This document shows positions 37,244-46,590 of a DNA stretch of 64,000 nt, one piece after another. Location: assembly GCA_963792655.1 (NCBI GenBank), contig CAWBWU010000003.1, forward strand, positions 1,116,001-1,180,000. Reading direction: 5' to 3'. Position numbers and translations under genes: made by a program. Source of the stretch: DOZZ01 sp963792655 (GTDB taxonomy: Bacteria > Acidobacteriota > Terriglobia > Bryobacterales > Bryobacteraceae). The notes below the pieces were generated by a model. The model searched no databases. It had not been told where the DNA came from and worked only from the letters and a program-made list of their open reading frames with translations. Every line of letters begins with the position of its first letter. The stretch's first letter is position 1.

Positions 37244-40200
37244 CCGACGGGTGGTTGCTCGTGGCTAGAGTGCCATCAGCACGCGTCACTTCGAGTGACA
37301 ACGGCAGCTTGTCGCCGGCAACACCTGGCACCTCTGCAGTTACTTCGCAGACACCAGCGCTTTTGGCAGCAGCTTTGAGCGACGTGATCGTTGCGATGGC
37401 GTCGCCTACTTTGAGCCGCACACCAGCCGCGTCATTGCAGGCGACACCAGTCGTATAGACCGTGAGCTGGTCGCCACTGAACAGCGGCATGGCATTAAAC
37501 CGATCGTTCGGCAGTGCGGCGAGATCGCTCGACCCTGTACGTACTGCGAGTGCCTGCCCGTTGTGCGCGCGATCCACCGTGAAAATGCCGGGTTCAGCGT
37601 CCGCTGCATTGAGTTGAAGATGATTGGATTGACCCTCGCCGTTCTCAACCGCGAGATCGAGCGGCGTTCCGGCAGCCACCTGCGGGCAGACGAATTCAGC
37701 ACGTTCGGCTGATACGGCAACCACAGCAGCAGGCGCACCGTTCACCAGAACTTTTGTACCGCCAAGCTGGTTCGACTGTCCCGAGCGATCTTCGACTGCA
37801 TTGTTCGCAGCTACCAGGAAACGGCCTTGAATCGCGGTAACCGACCCCGCGCTGCAGGCCGTTGTCACTGCTTCGCTCGCCGCGTTGCGAAGGCTCTCAA
37901 TCACCGGCTTGCCCGAGTCGATGTGCATCGTGACTTTCTTCGAGATCTCATGGCCAGCCCCATCACGCGCGGTGAAGACGGCTGCATGTTCGCCGGTCAT
38001 GTCCTGGGAAGCAATCCAGCGGAACGTTGACGTCGCCATGTCGAATGCGGCGCCGCGGGGCAAGTCGGACGCGAGCACGACGGCCGGCAGGTTCTGGCTA
38101 TTCGTGGCGGTAACCGCAAACTCGATCACACTGTTCGGCGTGCCCGAAATCGAATCAGGAGCAGTCATCCGCAACGGCTGGTCCGCAACAATCGAGATCG
38201 ACTGCTCGACCGTGTGCGATCCATAGTGCGCAGTGACCGTAACGTCTCCGTCCGCCGCCGATTCGGCAGCGCGTGCTTCAAAGCGGATCGCACGCTGACC
38301 GCCGCGCGTTGCCAGGGTCGCCGGTACATTCATCTGCGAACCGCTGGCTGAAACCTCCAACACCATTGCATCCGGCACATCCGAAGCATTCAGTTGCACC
38401 ACGCACACGGCGTTCTTGCCCGGCGCTACAACCCGGGGTGAGCAAGACATACTTGCCGGCCGGACACCCTGTACCAGGACCGACGTAGACGCGGGCGTTG
38501 CGTTAGCCGCAGTAGCGTGCAGCGAAACAGTCTCATCATCGGGCGAAGTTATGTGAGCGGCCGTAAAGTCTGCGCCGGTTGCGTTTGCTTCGATGTGAAC
38601 GGACGCAGGCACTTGCACGCGTTTGCTGGACGATTGCACGGTCAGTGTCATACCGCCGGCGGGAGCAGGCTGTGAGATACCGATATGGCAACCGTGGCCA
38701 GCGGAACTATGCGGGGCACAGTTGATGGTGATGTTCTGCGTGGGTGCGGCGAGCGTGAACGGATAGTTCACCATGGAAGCTCCAAGCGTCGCCGTCAGCA
38801 ACAGGGGCTGCGTGGGTAGCGCGCCGACCGTGAAGTTCACGTTCGCGCTCATGGCGCCGGTGGGAACGCTGATGGTTGCGGGGAACGTCAGACCTGCGGT
38901 CGAGGTGAACCTCACCGTGCTGTTGGCAGCGGGAGCCGAGAGCGCAACGGTACAGGTTCCGGAGCTGTTCGGCGAGACCGTCTGTGAAGTGCAGCTGATC
39001 GACGAAACGTTCGGATAACTCGAGATGCTGATGTTTGTGGTTGCAACACTCACGCCATAGGCCGCTCTGATCGCGACAACCTGGCTCGTGCTGAACGTGC
39101 CGACCTGCGCGGTGAAGACGGCGCTGTTGCTGCCTGCGCTGATTGTGACAGAAGGCGGCACTGTGATTACCGAAGCTCCACTTGCGAGAGTGATCGTGGA
39201 TGCTCCGCTTACCGGGGCAGTCATCGTCACGGTGCACTGGGTGGAACGGTTGGCAGACAGGTAAGCTGCGACGCAACTCACAGAGGAAATGTTCAACATC
39301 GCGAGAGAAACCGGAGTGACCTTGGTCATGCCAGCGGTGGTAGCCGATACCGATACGGTTTGCGCGCTGGTGTAAGTGCCCGCGGATGCTTTGAATGAAG
39401 CCGTCGTTGCGCCGGCTGCAACCGCAACGCTTGCCGGTACGGTCAGTGCTGAACTGCTGGAGGCGAGCGCGACTGTCACGCCGCTACTGGCAGCGGCTTT
39501 GGTCAACGTTACGGTACACTGCGACTGCGTTCCAGGCATCAGCACCGCGGGCGTGCACTGCAGACCCGAAATGGCGGCCACGGAATTCAGGGCTAAGGTG
39601 ACGGTCTTCGAAGATCCGGCAGCCGTGGTCGTGATGGTAGCGACACCGTTTGCGCCAATCGTCCCCGCGGAGATGGAGAAGCTTTGCGATGTTGCACCCG
39701 CCGGCACCGCGATCGTAGACGGGATATTCAATTGCGCGGAACTGGATGAGACTTGCAAAGTCAAGCCACCGGCCGGAATTGGAAAGTTGAAATTGACGCT
39801 GCACTGGATGGTGCCGCCAGACATCAGCATGCTCGAGTTGCACGTTAAACCAGTCAAGGTTAGCGATGGCAGGTTCAACGCGGCGCCGCTCGCGGCCACA
39901 CTCGCGCCGGTGCCATCGTTAGCCACCAGCATCGCATTGCTAACGCCGATGCTCGTGCTTTGCGAAGTCCCGTTCGGAGTTGCGTGAAGCGTGCCGATAA
40001 CGCCGTTGGGAATGGAGTTAGCGCCAGGTCCGGCCGCGATGCACGTGTACGAACCGCCCGTATCCACGCAAGTCAACGTTTTGCCCATCGCGGTGAGCGC
40101 CGCACTAGGTGTAACGCTAACGCCGCTGATCTGAGTAGCCGGATAAAAAAGCGTCCACTGCATCCCTCCCACCGAAGCATTGGCAGGGCGGCTAAATACG

Positions 40201-40355
40201 ATGTCCTTCGACGCAATGCCCGCCGTGTTGGTCTGCGTCGCCGATAAGCTGAGCGACGATTGGCCCAAGCCGTTCACTGCGAGCGCGAGCAGCGCTCCGA
40301 TGGTGAGCGTGATGCGTGAAAGGGTGTTTGTGGTTTGAAAGTTTGTCCGGTTCAT
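37224..40355 (-). CDS. Large secreted protein: cohesin-like module, Ig-like repeats, Solibacter-type C-terminal domain
   Basis: About 1043 residues. Signal peptide MNRTNFQTTNTLSRITLTIGALLALAVNGLG. Residues about 30-165 resemble a cohesin: GGMQWTLFYPATQISGVSVT, then IPNGVIGTLHATPNG and a terminal SNAMLVANDGTGASV. The middle has repeated Ser/Thr/Val-rich modules of about 85-90 residues, each with a SSVSCTP..SGGTxQCTVTL-like core (ISGLQCTPAVLMPGTQSQCTV, ISCTSQTVSPNSSGTCTVAL), i.e. bacterial Ig-like repeats with cysteine pairs. The last 230 residues (VIESLRNAAS, GQALAVRTG, ATSNHPSVTVEE) resemble the C-terminal domain I associate with Solibacter proteins. Intact frame. Likely a surface or matrix scaffold. 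Confidence 0.75.
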   Translation of the reverse strand: MNRTNFQTTNTLSRITLTIGALLALAVNGLGQSSLSLSATQTNTAGIASKDIVFSRPANASVGGMQWTLFYPATQISGVSVTPSAALTAMGKTLTCVDTGGSYTCIAAGPGANSIPNGVIGTLHATPNGTSQSTSIGVSNAMLVANDGTGASVAASGAALNLPSLTLTGLTCNSSMLMSGGTIQCSVNFNFPIPAGGLTLQVSSSSAQLNIPSTIAVPAGATSQSFSISAGTIGANGVATITTTAAGSSKTVTLALNSVAAISGLQCTPAVLMPGTQSQCTVTLTKAAASSGVTVALASSSSALTVPASVAVAAGATTASFKASAGTYTSAQTVSVSATTAGMTKVTPVSLAMLNISSVSCVAAYLSANRSTQCTVTMTAPVSGASTITLASGASVITVPPSVTISAGSNSAVFTAQVGTFSTSQVVAIRAAYGVSVATTNISISSYPNVSSISCTSQTVSPNSSGTCTVALSAPAANSTVRFTSTAGLTFPATISVPTGAMSANVNFTVGALPTQPLLLTATLGASMVNYPFTLAAPTQNITINCAPHSSAGHGCHIGISQPAPAGGMTLTVQSSSKRVQVPASVHIEANATGADFTAAHITSPDDETVSLHATAANATPASTSVLVQGVRPASMSCSPRVVAPGKNAVCVVQLNASDVPDAMVLEVSASGSQMNVPATLATRGGQRAIRFEARAAESAADGDVTVTAHYGSHTVEQSISIVADQPLRMTAPDSISGTPNSVIEFAVTATNSQNLPAVVLASDLPRGAAFDMATSTFRWIASQDMTGEHAAVFTARDGAGHEISKKVTMHIDSGKPVIESLRNAASEAVTTACSAGSVTAIQGRFLVAANNAVEDRSGQSNQLGGTKVLVNGAPAAVVAVSAERAEFVCPQVAAGTPLDLAVENGEGQSNHLQLNAADAEPGIFTVDRAHNGQALAVRTGSSDLAALPNDRFNAMPLFSGDQLTVYTTGVACNDAAGVRLKVGDAIATITSLKAAAKSAGVCEVTAEVPGVAGDKLPLSLEVTRADGTLATSNHPSVTVEER

Positions 40356-40508
40356 GTGAGTCACAGCAGCGATCCTGTTTTGGTTCTCGAATCGGTATCG
40401 TGATCGGCTGTTCGTCGTTGAACATTAGGCCGGCAGCCCGGATTTTGTTGAATTCAGGTGAATTCTTTAGCAATTACGGCGATTTCCCTAATTCGGTATT
40501 CTGGAACG

Positions 40509-40646
40509 ATGCAGACGGCGAAAACGCCAAATCGGAACTGGGGGCGCGGCGCGATTGATCGGCTCGTGCTGGGCTTTTTCTCAGTTTTATTCGACGTAGC
40601 AGTCTTCGCGCTGCGACGGCGAAAGGCTCCGGTTACGACGAAATGA
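40509..40646 (+). CDS. Small hydrophobic protein coupled to the polysaccharide deacetylase
   Basis: 45 residues from ATG 40509 (MQTAKTPNRNWGRGAIDRL), with one membrane-like segment (LVLGFFSVLFDVAVFAL) and a basic tail RRRKAPVTTK. The stop overlaps the deacetylase start as ATGA, a strong sign of translational coupling. It has no recognised relatives. Could be a real small membrane protein or a leader ORF. Confidence 0.4.
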   Translation: MQTAKTPNRNWGRGAIDRLVLGFFSVLFDVAVFALRRRKAPVTTK

Positions 40647-41479
40647 AAAACGTTTTAACTGTGGATGTGGAGGAGTACTTCCACCCGACCGAGGTTCAGG
40701 TATCAGTACCGATGGAGCGCTGGTCCGGCATGCCCTCGCGCGTCGAAGAGCAGACGCAGAAGGTCCTCGACTCCTTCCGCGCGCACCAGGTGAAAGGCAC
40801 GTTCTTCATCTTGGGGTGGGTGGCCGAGCGTCACCCGGAATTGATCCGCCGCATCGCTGAAGAGGGTCACGAGATTGGCTGTCACAGCTACGCGCACCAG
40901 TTGGTTTACGACCTGACGCCGGAACAATTTCGCGAAGATACTCAGCGCGCCCTGAATGTGATCGAAGCGGCATGTGGCGTGCGTGCCCGTTCTTACCGCG
41001 CGCCGAGCTATTCGATTACGTCACGTTCGCTCTGGGCGCTCGACATTCTGGTCGAATGCGGCTTCACGCACGATTCGAGCATCTATCCGATCTCCCACGA
41101 CCGTTACGGAATTCCGGGGTTCCAGCGCCACGGCGCCGTATTGCAGACTGCCGCCGGACCGATTTTTGAAATCCCGATCGCGACGGTGAAGCTGAGTGAG
41201 CACCGCACGTCCCCTGTCGGAGGCGGCGGCTATCTTCGGCTGCTGCCGTACCGCTACACGGCGGCCGGGATACGCCGGATCAACCAAGCGGACGAGCAGC
41301 CGGCCTGCATCTATTTCCATCCGTGGGAGATCGATCCCGACCAGCCCCAAATCGCGCAAGGGCGGATCGCGAAGCTCAGGACCTACACCGGTTTGTCAGG
41401 AATGCAGAGAAAGCTGGAGCGGCTGATGGACGACTTCGAATTCTCTACCCTGACGGATGTTTATCCGGCGGCTCAATAG
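40643..41479 (+). CDS. XrtA/PEP-CTERM-type polysaccharide deacetylase
   Basis: 278 residues. NodB-fold carbohydrate esterase 4: LTVDVEEYFHP (Asp-Asp/Glu metal site), GTFFILGWVAERHPELI, and the metal-binding HxxxH in GHEIGCHSYAHQLVYDL. The C-terminal DUF3473-type extension (CIYFHPWEIDPDQPQ) marks the exosortase-associated subfamily. It removes acetyl groups from N-acetylated exopolysaccharide. Followed by FemAB protein, which is its usual neighbour in these loci. Confidence 0.88.
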   Translation: MKNVLTVDVEEYFHPTEVQVSVPMERWSGMPSRVEEQTQKVLDSFRAHQVKGTFFILGWVAERHPELIRRIAEEGHEIGCHSYAHQLVYDLTPEQFREDTQRALNVIEAACGVRARSYRAPSYSITSRSLWALDILVECGFTHDSSIYPISHDRYGIPGFQRHGAVLQTAAGPIFEIPIATVKLSEHRTSPVGGGGYLRLLPYRYTAAGIRRINQADEQPACIYFHPWEIDPDQPQIAQGRIAKLRTYTGLSGMQRKLERLMDDFEFSTLTDVYPAAQ

Positions 41480-41549
41480 ATTGCCCGTCACGAAACATTC
41501 ATTGCTAACCGCATTTTCTGCTGTGGCAAACTAAACTTTGCAGCAGGAA

Positions 41550-42653
41550 ATGCCGAATCAGGAACTAGTGCGCGAATCAACAGTGGCGGAACTGACGCCG
41601 CCCGGACCCAGTATCCATTCACTTGAAATTCGCGCACTCGAAAGTGCCGGCGAGAGCGCGTGGGACGCGTTCGTCGAGAATCATGAGTACGGCAGCCCCT
41701 TCCATCTGATTGCCTGGAAAAGGAGCATCGAACAGGTCTTCCGCTACCGCTCGATGTACCTGATGGCGTGGGAAGGGTCGCAGCTTCGCGGCGTTCTGCC
41801 GTTGTTCCTCGTGCAGAACCTGCTGGTTGGCAAGGTGCTGCTGTCAACGCCGTTTGCGGTCTATGGTGGAGTGCTGGCGGATTCGCCGGAGGTGCAGCAG
41901 GCATTTGCAGCGCATCTGACTGAGCTTGGCCGCAAGCTGCAGGTACAGCATGTTGAACTGCGCAACGCGCACGATGGGCAGCGGCTGGGCTTCTCGCCGC
42001 TGACGCGGTACGTGACGTTCACACAAGATATTGGGCCCGAAGAAGACCCCATTCTCGAATCGATACCGCGCAAGGTTCGATACATGGTGCGGAAAGCGCT
42101 GAAACAGGAATTTTCGACGCGTATCTGCCACACCGCGACCGCCGCTTTTGAGGAGCTCTACGCGCAGAGCTTGCGCCGCTTAGGCACGCCGTGTTTTCCG
42201 CCACGCTTTTTCGATGCTTTGATGGCGAATTTCGGGAAGCAGATTGATGTGCGGGAAATACTTTGGAAAGACCAGGTGGTCAGCGCCGTTCTGACATTCT
42301 TCTTCCGCGATCAGGTGTTGCCCTACTACGGTGCGTCCGATCCGGCCCATAATGCGATCGCTCCCAACAATTTCATGTACTTCGACCTCATGCGCTGGGG
42401 CGGACAGAACGGATTTCGAATTTTTGATTTCGGCCGCAGCAAGAAAAACGCCGGGGGCTCTTACGATTTCAAATGTCATTGGGGTATGGTGGAAAGACCA
42501 CTTCCCTATGAGATGTTATTGGTGAAGCGTAAAGCATTGCCGGATTTCACACCGGCGAATCCAATGTTCCGTGCTCCGCGCGAAATGTGGCAGAAGTTGC
42601 CGTTTGCGTTGACGCGGAGGATCGGGCCGTTGTTTCTCCGGTTGGTTCCGTAG
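41550..42653 (+). CDS. FemAB-like protein of XrtA/PEP-CTERM loci
   Basis: About 367 residues; ATG 41550 is chosen over an upstream TTG at 41538. Two GNAT-like domains of the FemAB superfamily (AWDAFVENHEYGSPFHLIAWK, LPYYGASDPAHNAIAPNNFMYFDLMRW). The conserved tail FDFGRSKKNAGGSYDFKCHWG is characteristic of the PEP-CTERM-associated subgroup. These proteins probably transfer aminoacyl or peptidyl groups, using aminoacyl-tRNA or a similar donor, but their substrate is unknown. A tRNA gene lies 32 bp downstream. Confidence 0.85.
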   Translation: MPNQELVRESTVAELTPPGPSIHSLEIRALESAGESAWDAFVENHEYGSPFHLIAWKRSIEQVFRYRSMYLMAWEGSQLRGVLPLFLVQNLLVGKVLLSTPFAVYGGVLADSPEVQQAFAAHLTELGRKLQVQHVELRNAHDGQRLGFSPLTRYVTFTQDIGPEEDPILESIPRKVRYMVRKALKQEFSTRICHTATAAFEELYAQSLRRLGTPCFPPRFFDALMANFGKQIDVREILWKDQVVSAVLTFFFRDQVLPYYGASDPAHNAIAPNNFMYFDLMRWGGQNGFRIFDFGRSKKNAGGSYDFKCHWGMVERPLPYEMLLVKRKALPDFTPANPMFRAPREMWQKLPFALTRRIGPLFLRLVP

Positions 42654-42685
42654 TTCACCGGCGCTGTCCGGCAGCAAACAATTTT

Positions 42686-42761
42686 AGGCGGGTAGCTCAA
42701 TGGTAGAGCGCCTCTCATACACAGAGGAGGTTGCAGTGTTCGACTCCTGCCCCGCCTACCA
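42686..42761 (+). tRNA. tRNA, anticodon reads TAC (Val) but with unusual bases
   Basis: Cloverleaf: acceptor AGGCGGG pairs perfectly with CCCGCCT, D-arm GCTC/GAGC, anticodon stem CCTCT/AGAGG, and encoded CCA. The seven-base anticodon loop CATACAC puts TAC at 34-36, hence Val, but position 33 is A instead of the invariant U. The T-stem GCAG-G/CCTGC carries one extra T (GCAGTGTTCGACTCCTGC). The extra base is probably an indel error, like many frame breaks in the window. The identity is therefore uncertain. Confidence 0.75.
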
Positions 42762-42769
42762 CCCTCACT

Positions 42770-43939
42770 ATGGACGTACTTTACCTTTCGCACTGCGTTC
42801 CGAACCCCCCCGATAAGGGCGAAAAGATTCGTGCCTTTCACGAACTGGAACGCCTTGCGTCCGAGCACGCGGTTCATCTGGTGTGTTTTGCCAAGCAGCG
42901 CGCCGAGGTGAAGTTTGCGCACGAACTCGAAAACCGCTGCGCATCGGTCTATGTCGAAGCCCTGCGTCCCTCTGTCGCGCTGATGAAGGCTGCGGTCCGC
43001 TTTGCGTGCGGCGGCTGCCTCACGACCTCTTACTATTTCAGCGACAAAATGCTGCGGCATGTGCGTTCCCTGCCCCGCCCGGACGCTACCGTGGTCTACT
43101 CTTCCGCAATGGCGCAGTATGCGCCGCGCGAGGCGCCGGTGATACTCGACATGGTCGACGTCGATTCAGAAAAGTGGCTCCAGTACAGCAAGGTTCGCTT
43201 CCCGGGATTCGCTTACTCGATCGAAGGTGGGCGTCTCCGCCGCAAAGAAGCGGAATACGGACAACAAGCGGTCTGCACATTTCTCTCTACCGAGGCCGAG
43301 ACGCGTCTGTTCCAGGACTTCGCTCCGCGCTCAGCCGCGCGTACGATGGGCAACGGCGTAGACTTCGAATACTTCGACCCGGCTGCATGCGCCCATGACG
43401 CAACGCTCGAACGCCGCCGCTACATCGTATTTGTCGGCGCCATGGACTACTTCCCGAATGCAGATGCCGTCACCTGGTTTGCGGAAGCCGTGTTCCCTGC
43501 CCTTCGCAAACAGCTTCCTGAACTGGAGTTCATCATAGCCGGGCGCGATCCGTCTCCTGCAGTGCAGCGACTCGCGCAAACTCCGGGCGTGGTGGTTACC
43601 GGCAGCATTCCCGACGTGCGGCCATATCTGCTGAATGCCCTCGCTGTCGTTGCGCCGTTGCGCATCGCACGAGGCATCCAGAACAAAGTGCTCGAAGCAT
43701 TGGCTTTAGGTAAAACGGTCTACGCGTCCGATGCTGTGTGCCGTACCTTCGGCCATAATCCGCCTGCGGGCGTGGTCTGCTGCGACAGCGCTGAGGCATT
43801 TCAATCTCATCTGACGGAACGGGTACGTGGCCACGCCTCACAGGATGATGCGATCCGGCGCTCCGCGAAAACTCGCTTTACGTGGGATGCGAATATCGCA
43901 CTCTTGCAGGAAGCGTTGGGCTGCGCCGTCGCGCGATGA
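42770..43939 (+). CDS. XrtA/PEP-CTERM-type glycosyltransferase (TIGR03087-like)
   Basis: 389 residues starting at ATG 42770, just 8 bp after the tRNA. N-terminus MDVLYLSHCVPNPPDKGEKI is the hallmark of this exosortase-linked subfamily. The GT-B C-terminal domain has VFVGAMDYFPNADAVTWF, GRDPSPAVQRLAQTPGVVVTG and the nucleotide-sugar binding region APLRIARGIQNKVLEALALG. It adds a sugar during exopolysaccharide repeat-unit assembly. Stop overlaps the next gene's ATG (ATGA). Confidence 0.88.
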   Translation: MDVLYLSHCVPNPPDKGEKIRAFHELERLASEHAVHLVCFAKQRAEVKFAHELENRCASVYVEALRPSVALMKAAVRFACGGCLTTSYYFSDKMLRHVRSLPRPDATVVYSSAMAQYAPREAPVILDMVDVDSEKWLQYSKVRFPGFAYSIEGGRLRRKEAEYGQQAVCTFLSTEAETRLFQDFAPRSAARTMGNGVDFEYFDPAACAHDATLERRRYIVFVGAMDYFPNADAVTWFAEAVFPALRKQLPELEFIIAGRDPSPAVQRLAQTPGVVVTGSIPDVRPYLLNALAVVAPLRIARGIQNKVLEALALGKTVYASDAVCRTFGHNPPAGVVCCDSAEAFQSHLTERVRGHASQDDAIRRSAKTRFTWDANIALLQEALGCAVAR

Positions 43940-45097
43940 GGATCGTCTATCACCACCGCACCCGCGCGTCGGATGCGCAAGGCGTTCACATCCTCGAGAT
44001 GGTCAACGCCTTCCGCGAGTTGGGGCACGAAGTTGAGATCGTCTCGCTGGTCGAGACGGAAAAGCGCGCACCTGCCGCGGCCGAAGACGATTCCAAAGAA
44101 GCCTGGTGGAAGACGCTCATGCGCAAGCTGCCGTTTTTCGCGGAGATGGCGCAGATCGGCTACAACGTGCTGGGGTTCTTGCTGCTCGCGCGTCGCTTAC
44201 GCGTTCCGACGGACTTTATTTACGAGCGCTACTCGCTGTTCACCTTCGCGGGTGTGGTCGCGGCGAAGGTGTTCCGCATCCCGTTAGTACTCGAAGTCAA
44301 TTCGCCGCTCGCGCTGGAACAGCATCAACACAAAGAAATTCGCAGCTTCGCCTTGGGCAACTGGCTCGAACGCCAGATATGCAACGCCGCTTCCGTCGTG
44401 GTGGTCGTATCGACTCCGTTGAAGCGCATCCTCGCAGCCAATCGCGTACGCGAATCGAAGTTTCTGCTGCTCCCCAACGGAATCAACCCTGCTGAACTAG
44501 GACACTGTGAACCCGGCTCCGACCCCGCAGCCCTACTGCCGGTGAATGGCCGCGTGGTGATCGGATTTGTCGGCTGGTTCCGCTCGTGGCACGGTTTGGA
44601 GATGCTGGTCGAAGCGTTCCACCATGCAGGACTCGAACGCAACGCCGTGCTCATGATGGTAGGGGATGGCCCCGCCAAGCCCGATTTGGATGCACTGGTT
44701 GCGAAGTACGGGATGCAGCAATCGGTGATCTTCACCGGCCCGGTGCTCCATGAACACGTAGGCAGCTATATCCGGCGCTTCGACATTGCGATGCAGCCGG
44801 CTGCCAATGCTTACTGCTGCCCGATGAAGATTATCGAGTACATGGGCATGGGCAAAGTCATCCTTGCTCCGCGCCAGGAGAACATCCAGGAACTGTTGCA
44901 GGAAGATAAAGAAGCGATCTTCTTCAAGCCCGGTGATCAGGCGGAAATGGAAGCCGCGCTGAGCCGGTTGACGGCTGACGCTGAATTGCGAACGCGCCTC
45001 GGCGCTGCAGCACGCGCGGCTATCGAAACAAAGCGGCTACTGTGGAGCGCCAACGCCGAAGCCGTCATCTCGCGAGTGGCTGAACTTCCGAACTTAG
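43936..45097 (+). CDS. Glycosyltransferase, family GT4 (likely frame break at its very end)
   Basis: MRIVYHHRTRASDAQGVHILE starts the GT-B N-domain; a donor-binding C-domain has GFVGWFRSWHGLEMLVEAF and the E-x7-E region PMKIIEYMGMGKVILAPRQ. The frame as given runs on to 45627, antisense to the flippase; a one-base indel in the last codons would stop it at a TAG at 45095-45097, exactly where the convergent flippase ends. That end is preferred. ATGA coupling to the previous gene shows one operon. Sugar specificity unknown. Confidence 0.8.
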
Positions 45098-46590
45098 GCG
45101 CGTGCCGGCGGCGCAAGGCCCGGAACGTGTGCGCGCAAGAGTTTCTTTTCATCGCTCGCCAGGAAGCCGGTCATCCAAAGAATCGCGGGGAACACGAGCA
45201 GCAGCACCGCGGCCCAAACAATCTGCAGCCATACTGCCTCAGGGCGGACGAACCGGTAGAGCACAACCGGCGCGGCCATGGCCAAAGCGATCTGACCGAA
45301 GCGCAGGTACTCGTAATGGTAAGGGCGCACACGCTCGGCGATGATGAAGCTGGCGATCGCCATGATCACGAACGCCCCACCCGTCGCGATGACCGCGCCC
45401 CAAAGGTGATAACGGGGAATCAGCAGCGTGTACCCGGCAAGGCATGCGGCTGCGCTGAGCCAGACGATAATGGCATCGAGACGCGTCTTGGCTTCGAGCA
45501 TGAAGACATTGCGGAAGTAGGAGCCGATGGTGCGGATCCAGTAGGCAAGCGCAATCCAGGGCACATACTGCGCTGCGGGCGCGAAGGCCGGCGCGGCCAT
45601 AAAGTGAATGACCGGATCGGCAAATAGCGTCAAAGCAACGACGACAAAGCCGAGCGCGAGCACTTCATAAGTGAACACGCGAACAAAGAGCTTCTCGCCT
45701 TCCGCGCCGCGAACCAGGCGGAACTTCTGCGCGCTCCAATAAATTTCAAATGGCATGAGGCAGTACGACACCAACATTCCCAATTTGTAAGCGAGTGAGT
45801 AAATACCAATCTCACTGAGCGAGACAAAGTGCTGCAGAAAGTAGCGATCGCCGTAATGGATGATCAGGAAGCCGAAGCCCCCAAGCCCCAGCGGCGCGGA
45901 ATACTTCAGCAGTGAGTAGACCACCCGCATGCTCGAGACGAAACGGATTTTCGATATCGCGTAAGCGAGCATGCCGACAAGCATGATCGCGGCCACAATG
46001 AGCTTGCTCCACAGCACGCCTCGGATGCCCCAGTGGAGCACCGCAAGCGTAAAGATGTTGAGCGTTGCGGCCAACACCAACTGCGTAACCGATCCCGTGA
46101 GGTACGCCATCGGCCGGTCAACCGCGCGTATGTAGCAGAAGACAACTTCTACCGGCAGCGACAACGAGAAGCTGAAAAACATCAGCCGAAAAAAGAAGAC
46201 GTACTGGTCGTTGCTGAACACCAGTTTGCTGGCCGACGGCGCAATCAGATACCCGATCACCGCGCCCACGCACCCCAGCAGCACCGCACCCGCAATGGAC
46301 GACGCGACGACCTGCGCGCGATCCTCCGGCGTGTTCGCGCGCGCATAGTAGTACATGAGCCCGTCACCCAAGCGCATCCCGATGAGCGTGGAAAAGACGA
46401 ACAACGTCAGCTCCATCAACTCCACGACGCCATAATCGGCCGGCGTAAGAAAGTGCGTGTAGACCGGCAGCAGAAAAAAGCTGGCCATCTTCCCGATCAA
46501 CACGGCAATCGAGTACACGCCAGTGCTGCGCAGCATGCTGCGCAGAGGAGAGACGGAGTTGTTCACCTCGGCGCCTTGATCAACCGGCAT
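45094..46590 (-). CDS. Polysaccharide flippase (Wzx/MATE-like, oligosaccharide flippase family)
   Basis: About 498 residues with 14 predicted membrane segments; start ATG 46590 (MPVDQGAEVNNSVSPLRSML). Early motif YTHFLTPADYGVVELMEL is typical of Wzx/RfbX-type flippases. It should move lipid-linked repeat units across the inner membrane. It overlaps the end of asnB by 11 bp. Confidence 0.87.
   Translation of the reverse strand: MPVDQGAEVNNSVSPLRSMLRSTGVYSIAVLIGKMASFFLLPVYTHFLTPADYGVVELMELTLFVFSTLIGMRLGDGLMYYYARANTPEDRAQVVASSIAGAVLLGCVGAVIGYLIAPSASKLVFSNDQYVFFFRLMFFSFSLSLPVEVVFCYIRAVDRPMAYLTGSVTQLVLAATLNIFTLAVLHWGIRGVLWSKLIVAAIMLVGMLAYAISKIRFVSSMRVVYSLLKYSAPLGLGGFGFLIIHYGDRYFLQHFVSLSEIGIYSLAYKLGMLVSYCLMPFEIYWSAQKFRLVRGAEGEKLFVRVFTYEVLALGFVVVALTLFADPVIHFMAAPAFAPAAQYVPWIALAYWIRTIGSYFRNVFMLEAKTRLDAIIVWLSAAACLAGYTLLIPRYHLWGAVIATGGAFVIMAIASFIIAERVRPYHYEYLRFGQIALAMAAPVVLYRFVRPEAVWLQIVWAAVLLLVFPAILWMTGFLASDEKKLLRAHVPGLAPPARA

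Noticed and set aside
45098..45627. The open frame continuing beyond the GT4 gene at 43936
   Set aside because: It is antisense to a clear flippase and is His/Arg-rich low-quality protein; a one-base indel gives a natural stop at 45095-45097.
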